Both the position numbers and the translations under genes were made by a program. A DNA stretch of 64,000 nucleotides from Glandiceps talaboti (Eukaryota > Hemichordata > Enteropneusta > Spengelidae), in assembly GCF_964340395.1 (NCBI RefSeq), contig NC_135549.1:25547842-25611841 (forward strand), read 5' to 3'. Shown one piece after another: positions 58,510 through 64,000 of this stretch. The notes under the pieces are model-generated. The model was given only the letters and a program-made list of their open reading frames with translations, had not been told where the DNA came from and did no database searches. Position 1 is the stretch's first letter, and each line of letters begins with the position of its first letter.

Positions 58510-61500
58510 CTTAAATTAACGTGACCGTATGCTAACGTGTTACGACGATCAAGAACATAACGTTTGTCATTGAAGCAAGTTTTATTGATTGTATAACTAC
58601 CGGTCTGGTGATTTATTGATCTTATAGTATTCATGGAATGTTTCATTTGTAAATTTTCAAAAAGTACTGTCTTATATTCTTCATGAGTTATATTCTTTTT
58701 TATAACTAACTTTTTTATCCCTTTGCTTTATGTGTGGAAGTAGATTCTGTTATATAAGAATACATTTTACTTCGAAGTCCAATAACCTCAATGATTGGTA
58801 CACCCGCATACCACTCGTCTTTGAATTTACTAATTAATTTTTTGTTATAATCGAAGTAATATGGACTCTTTGGTGAGTAATCACTATTGTCAAAAAGGTC
58901 TTTGTCTTTATAAAAATCTTTATAAGAGTCATTGGCTTGAATTTCATACATTAATGAGTCTGTATCTGTGAATAACAATTTAGCTTGTGATCCATATTTT
59001 TCTTTTATATAGTTGTAATGAAAGTCGTACATTAAAGTTTTAGACAAATCAAGAATACTCATCCCAACGTATAAGGGCTGGATTAGGGTTAATCGTTCTT
59101 TTTTGTTTTCCACTGCTACTAGACCTTCGGTTATAATTCTTTGCATAACAAAAGTTGGTTTGGATACTAATTTCTTGATTTATTTTTCTGTTATACATAA
59201 TTTTATACTACAGTGTTTACGTACATTCATCATAGTATGTCCAATGTAAGAGTTATTCATTAATTTGAAGAAATCTTTTTCGAATGCATTTCTTGCTTTC
59301 TTTCTTTTTTCTGTGTTAAATAAGATGTATTGCGACATCCATTTTGATTGGTTGAACTCAATGGCTCTGTGAATTTTTGTGACTTTTAAACCGAGTGATA
59401 AATATTGTTTTAAGTTTTGAAAATGAAGTATATATATCTTTTTTAGTCTCAGAGTTGTGGTTAATTTCTCTATATTTCCACATTTGATATTAAATAGGTC
59501 ACGTATCTTTTTATTATGCGGGGATAAATTGTCTTCAGTAATACATAGTTTCTCAGGTGCTAAAGGATAGTCATTGTGAAGATTGTGCAACTCGTTAGGA
59601 TACTCAAGAGCAACTTCAAGGATTAATCCATGATCATTCTTGTTGGTGTATTTACTTAAGTCAAGCGAATCTAGATCAACCCATTTAAATCCATGTGTTG
59701 GTAAAGATTGAGTCATTGCCCAACCATAGAGATTATTAGCATCTAAATACATGATGTACTCCGTTTCCTAGGTTGGATCATAATCTTTCGTGTATGGATT
59801 GTTTGCCTTTGCATGACCAGCGGATATATAAGAGACACCTCCGTGAAGACCTTTTTCTATGAAGAGATGCATATCTGTATCCATTAATAATTCAAGATTA
59901 ATTTTAGTCATTTTTAGGCATGCATCCCAGGATAACCCAGGAGCTAGCACTGAAAAATGACATGTTTATGACATTACATGTTTTTCGGAAATTTTCAAAT
60001 ACATCAGTTAATAAAAGTACATCGTTTTTAAGGTTTAAATCATGATAATCACCCATCGTTTGCATATTGAAATGCTTCCAAATATCTTGTGCATGCTCAT
60101 AGTCTTTATCAGTTATACCAGCATCATTTAGAATGGAATAGAATTTTTCCTTTAGTGGAAGACTAACGTCATTGAATTTTTCAATGGAATCCATATAGTC
60201 ATAGGGGTATACACCCTTCCTTGTTAATAGTTTTAAGCTGTCTGGGAATTCCTGTTTTGTGTATTTGAAATCACTTGTGTTACTTACCAGTTTTTCTAAT
60301 GAAGCATTTAGGAAATTTAAGCTATCTATAAAGACTAAGTGGGTACCTACCATTATAGCCATGAACTTTTCCATTGAATGTGGGATAATATTAATTTTTT
60401 CCTTAAAATTTTCAAGGGTTTGAACAATGAAATGACTGTCAAACCCTTTTAAATTGTGGAATACGACAGGTTTTTTTTTTGTTACTTGAAAATTGATATT
60501 ACATATACTGAACCACAGTATTTACCAGTGATATGACAATGGTCGCGGACTTGTATGTCATCTTCGTATAATTTTTCACAAATATGACATTGTGTTGCGT
60601 TTTTGAAACATGTTTCATCGTTTTCACTCATACATGTACACAAAGGTTTGTTAAAATGTTGCTGTTTTATATCATTACAGTAGTCAACTTCTGATAGCAT
60701 CATTTCCATAAATATCTGGTCCTCTATAAATGACACTTTCTCTACTGAATGATAATGGTGTGTGAATATTGTGTTTTCATTAGGATAGCAAGTATATTTT
60801 TCGAGTTATAGATTCGAAATCTGCATAAATAACAAATGGAGCATTTAATTGTTTTGAATAATTTTTAAATGATAACCACTTGTTATTTTCTGTTGGCATT
60901 CGTATAGCTTGTGTCCCATTTATTTCAAAACAAATAAGAATGTGTTGCTTTAAAATCTCTGCAGTTGTAAAATGTTTTAAACAATATCTACAGAAATGCT
61001 TTCTTCCTTTTTATTTTGTTATACCATGCATGAATAGATTAAAGTCTTTTATCCAGACATAAAGCCTTTTATCACCATGAGTTATTAGTAGTAAGTCAAG
61101 GTGATCTTCGCAAGTTTGTTTACTAACATAAATTGGATATGCTTTTTTATTTTTATAACCAAATACAGAAATAGATATATTATTTTGTTTTTCAATTTTT
61201 GTAATTTGTTTTATAGTAACTGGGAATGTTATTCCTTTATAATCTACATCAACGACGTGTTGACTGTATCTAGATGGTCTATTTTTATGAATTCTGACTG
61301 GAAACTTATATGCTAAATGACACCATCTAAAACATTCTTGGTCATTGTTTTGTATATTAACAAGACCTTTCTTTGGATGTTGTAACTCTTTTGGTAATTT
61401 AATATATGAGTTACCTTGTAAAGGATTATATCTTGCAATATTTATATAAAAATTAAGAAGTGTTTTTATTTGCCAACCAGATCCTTCACGTAACCATTTG

Positions 61501-61776
61501 GCAATGTGTTCAATAATTCTTTCAAAACTTGCATTCACTTGTTCCTCTATTTGTTCAGTATTTATAATTTGCAATGGACTACTATTAAAATAACCATCAC
61601 TTGTTATCTCCTCCATGGCTTTACCACTTTTAAGAAATTTTATCTTCAAAGTTAATATCGCTTTTATTCCCCCAATATCTTGTAAACTTTGTTTTAAGAT
61701 TTCTTTTATTAACAATTTATTTTTAATTAATTGCATATGTTGTTCATGCTCAGTTATATCAATTTCATACTTCACA
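58510..61776 (-). pseudogene. polB: Protein-primed family B DNA polymerase, frameshifted
   Basis: The replicative polymerase of the element, about 1,090 codons on the minus strand. The N-terminal region (61776-61011) has ECFRWCHLAYKFP, VDYKGITFPVTI and HLDLLLITHGDKRLYVWIKD, a module often fused to this polymerase type. Next come a zinc finger (CRYCLKHFTT), exonuclease motif FVIYADFES (about 60800), an endonuclease VII-like CHICEKL, DHCHITGKYCG segment, and TMGDYHDLNLKNDVLLLTD (exo III). The polymerase then has GLSWDACLKMTKI, YLDANNLYGWAM (motif A), FFKLMNNSYIGHTM (motif B), LLFTDTDSLMYEI (motif C) and the C-terminal RNTLAYGHV. Stops or shifts near 61011, 60736, 60480, 59925, 59765, 59160 and 58700 break it into at least seven pieces; the active-site residues seen are unchanged. 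Confidence 0.85.
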
Positions 61777-62071
61777 TATCCTTTATAAAATCAAGTTCAT
61801 GGTATTTAGGTGGTATAAAAACACCACCTACATGTTGGTAACCTCTGTTAATAAGATTTTGATATGTATCATTACCTATTTTAACCATACGTTTGGTGAT
61901 AGGATTCATGATGTATTCTTCTGTTAATGGTCAAGGAAGATTATCAGGCACCGGCCAATCCAAAATATTCTCAGGAATGGGTTGTAGATCTCCATTCCGT
62001 ATAAGCTTATTGTACACACGACCACCGACTTTTATCATTGGGTTAGTGAGTGGGTTCTGAATCTTATCCAT
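61777..62071 (-). pseudogene. NPxT-R-x-YxxL adaptor-like small protein, one stop
   Basis: The minus strand reads two similar units, NPLTNPMIKVGGRVYNKLI and NPITKRMVKIGNDTYQNLI, each followed by a G-rich turn. This resembles the NPxTxRxIKxGGxxYxxLxxxG pattern of the 2-cysteine adaptor family of large DNA viruses, although the cysteines are missing. One in-frame TGA lies near 61930. It ends a few bases before the polymerase start, so both may share a transcript. Confidence 0.5.
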
Positions 62072-62119
62072 GTTATATAATATATATTTTTATCCATATT
62101 TTTTATAATAATTATTTAT

Positions 62120-62470
62120 TCAATTGTTTTTTTGCAATTTGCAACTTTTCTTTATATGTCTATACAATGCAAAATAACTACTTAATTCTAAACCACATTC
62201 ACAGAAATATCTTTTGGGTTCTTTAACGCAAAGTGTTCCTCCGTTAAGATGTTTATTTAAATGGCACTCATATGTATATGCAAACCCGCATTTATCACAT
62301 GTGAACTCAGTAAAAACACGATTACATATTGGGCATGCATCAGGATATTCACATTTTTTATTCTCGCAAGAATGTTTTATGTTTTCATGTTTAATAAAAT
62401 TATGCCTATGTTTAAAACGCTTGTTGCATTTTTCACATTTGAATTCAGGTGCTGACTTACCGCAAGTCAC
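62120..62470 (-). CDS. C2H2 zinc-finger protein
   Basis: An intact 116-codon frame with at least three finger-like units: CEKCNKRFKHRHNFIKHENI, ACPICNRVF with CDKCGFAYTYECHLNKHL, and FCECGLELSSYFALYRHI. It likely binds nucleic acid and could regulate the element or the host. It is upstream of the polymerase and adaptor genes on the same strand. Confidence 0.7.
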   Translation of the reverse strand: MTCGKSAPEFKCEKCNKRFKHRHNFIKHENIKHSCENKKCEYPDACPICNRVFTEFTCDKCGFAYTYECHLNKHLNGGTLCVKEPKRYFCECGLELSSYFALYRHIKKSCKLQKNN

Positions 62471-62624
62471 AGTTATTTCTCATGGTATATATTTATAATA
62501 AAATATTTTAAAATATTTATTTAAATGATTGTTTTAATTCAGAGAGTTGTCCAGCTTTCTATCAAAAATAACTAAATAAAGAGTTTAAGTTCTTATTTAA
62601 AATAGTTTAGTATTAATATACACT

Positions 62625-63229
62625 ATGAATAAATCATTAAGCTTATCTCTTAATGATCTTAGGGATTTTAAATCCATGAAACCAATCACAGGTGTTAAAT
62701 ATCACTTAGAATATGAGAGTAATACGTTTAAACTAAAACCTATACTGCCTCCAAAACCTATAATAACAGAAGAAATTGTGATAATTGAATTAGATCATAA
62801 AAAAATTGTTAGGCTATTAGTAAATGAATTTTTTCATATAATAAACACGGATAAAATAAAATTTGATAGTGGTAGAAATTATTACTTAATACACCTAGGA
62901 ACTTAGGAACTTATCACATTCAACATTTTGTAGACTCCGGTGGTATTTCCAAGGATAATAACAAGAGATCAATAGTTAATGTTAATATAAAATTCAATGA
63001 TAAAACTAAAATATCTCATTCCATATTTGCTATAAACAGGCAAATTATACCATCAGCTATATCTCGGTTATTTTATAATGAAAAAATGATTAAAATCACT
63101 ATTGGTTTTGAGGTTTACGACCGTTGTTATTCAAAAATAACTTTTCATACTACTTTAATTATCAAACCTTATAAAAATAATATATATACATATATAAGTG
63201 ATACACCTACGGACATCTCACTTATATAA
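62625..63229 (+). pseudogene. Unidentified Polinton-like element protein broken by an 8-bp duplication
   Basis: The frame starts at 62625 (MNKSLSLSLNDLRDFKSMKP) and ends early at 62906, after YYLIHLGT. A second frame resumes at once with YHIQHFVDSGG, VNVNIKFNDKTKISH and FEVYDRCYSKITFHTTLII, closing at 63229. The break coincides with a tandem TAGGAACT TAGGAACT at 62896-62911; a single copy would leave no shift. The second half is beta-rich. Its function is unknown and no domain was recognised. Confidence 0.6.
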
Positions 63230-63247
63230 AACCCGAACAAAAATAAC

Positions 63248-63709
63248 TTGAACAGAATGATTGACCAAAATGTTAAAACAATACAGGATTTGATTGATTA
63301 TCTCACACGAGTATTATGTAGTGTATATAGACGCTCTTACAAATTATTAAGTCGTGTCAATAAAGCGATACTCATTACTAGTGGGATTGTTTCAGGAGCT
63401 GGCACATTAGCTTCAGTTCCCGCGATAACAGTTTTCATGAGTGCATTAGCTGCTATTCCAATAGTCATTACAGTTGTCAACCAAAACCTAAAGCTAACAG
63501 ACAAAGTATCATATTTGAAGTTACAATATCAACATCACAAGGAATTATTAACATACACGCAAGCAAATTTATACACTGAAACACCTCAGGAATTTATTCA
63601 AGTATTCATGAAGTCTCTTGAAATGCAGAAAGCTGCCAATTACACTCCCCCTTTGGAGCATTACTTGAAGTATTACAAACTGAATGGTTATTCAGAAATG
63701 GAAATATAA
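63248..63709 (+). CDS. Membrane protein of a Polinton-like element
   Basis: An intact frame of about 150 codons beginning near 63248-63260 (the first ATG is at 63257; the earlier TTG is less likely). Residues about 40-78 are strongly hydrophobic (AILITSGIVSGAGTLASVPA, then SALAAIPIVITVV) and could form two membrane segments. The remainder is helical and charged. A small hydrophobic protein next to the integrase is common in these elements, and its job is unknown. Spacing to the integrase start is 41 bases. Confidence 0.6.
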   Translation: MNRMIDQNVKTIQDLIDYLTRVLCSVYRRSYKLLSRVNKAILITSGIVSGAGTLASVPAITVFMSALAAIPIVITVVNQNLKLTDKVSYLKLQYQHHKELLTYTQANLYTETPQEFIQVFMKSLEMQKAANYTPPLEHYLKYYKLNGYSEMEI

Positions 63710-63750
63710 ATTATTTTACTTTATATATTATAATTTACCACCTTACTAAT

Positions 63751-64000
63751 ATGGACCGGTATCTGCGAGACTTGTATTACAATTCTGATTTAGCATACAG
63801 CGGCATCACAAAATTGTGGTGTAAAATCAAAGAAGACAATAAAAAAATAAAATATAAGGAATTGAAACAATGGTTGGATCAACAAGAAGTTTATACTATG
63901 CATAAACCAGCAATTATGAAGTTCCCTTATCGCAAAGTAATTGTTTATGGAGTTGATGATCAGTGGCAAGCTGACATTGTGGAGATGAATAATGACCGGG
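63751..64000 (+). CDS. int: Polinton-type integrase, N-terminus (cut by window end)
   Basis: From ATG at 63751 it reads YLRDLYYNSDLAYSGITKLW, WLDQQEVYTMHKP and VYGVDDQWQADIVEM, the typical start of Maverick/Polinton integrases. The aspartate of QADIVEM is the first residue of the DDE triad. It inserts the element DNA into the host genome. About 83 codons are seen, open to the end of the window. Confidence 0.9.
   Translation, partial: MDRYLRDLYYNSDLAYSGITKLWCKIKEDNKKIKYKELKQWLDQQEVYTMHKPAIMKFPYRKVIVYGVDDQWQADIVEMNNDR

Overview
This is a eukaryotic nuclear genome window, AT-rich, dominated by decayed and nested transposable elements, with few host exons. The mix (CR1/L2-like LINEs, Penelope-like elements with hammerhead ribozymes, a chromodomain Gypsy element, a Polinton/Maverick-type element, long (AT)n and tetranucleotide arrays) points to a marine invertebrate. 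An invertebrate deuterostome such as a hemichordate or lancelet is my guess, but the sequence alone does not fix the species.

Host genes. Two, possibly three, plus-strand exons (7144-7188 tentative, 13388-13542, 14057-14285) encode the extreme C-terminus of a polybromo-1 (PBRM1/BAF180) orthologue, a subunit of the PBAF chromatin remodeller. A plus-strand exon at 46755-47980 encodes a GT-B-type glycosyltransferase-like domain of a kind I associate with expanded invertebrate families. No tRNA, rRNA or CRISPR was seen.

Layout. 1-5.6 kb: interspersed repeats, a Penelope-type RT scrap, a truncated LINE, and an Env-like membrane-protein ORF split by a short repeat. 5.6-18.3 kb: PBRM1 3' end, its introns and several copies of a minisatellite-cored interspersed repeat. 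18.3-22.2 kb: simple repeats and a minus-strand LINE scrap. 22.2-30.2 kb: an intact-looking 7,968-bp Gypsy element on the minus strand (two 561-bp LTRs with one visible difference, one 1,782-codon gag-pol ORF with a C-terminal chromodomain, PBS, PPT, 4-bp TSD). 31.7-39.2 kb: a nearly complete but frameshifted CR1/L2-type LINE and other LINE pieces, including an ORF1 with a PHD-like finger. 39.8-45.4 kb: a Penelope-like cluster nested in another LINE, with five hammerhead ribozyme motifs. 46.3-48 kb: the glycosyltransferase exon. 51.3-55.8 kb: a minisatellite-cored repeat split by a 3,427-bp TIR element whose ends are arrays of a roughly 17-20-bp unit. 55.9-64 kb: the left part of a Polinton/Maverick-like (adintovirus-like) element carrying an OB-like protein, an unknown protein, a minor capsid (penton) protein, a long protein-primed family B DNA polymerase, an NPxT/adaptor-like protein, a zinc-finger protein, an unknown protein, a membrane protein and the start of the integrase; several of these are broken. 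Major capsid, packaging ATPase and protease genes are not in the window.

Most of the window is a record of nested insertion rather than one working system. The elements most likely to be recently active are the Gypsy copy and the sources of the Penelope hammerhead copies.
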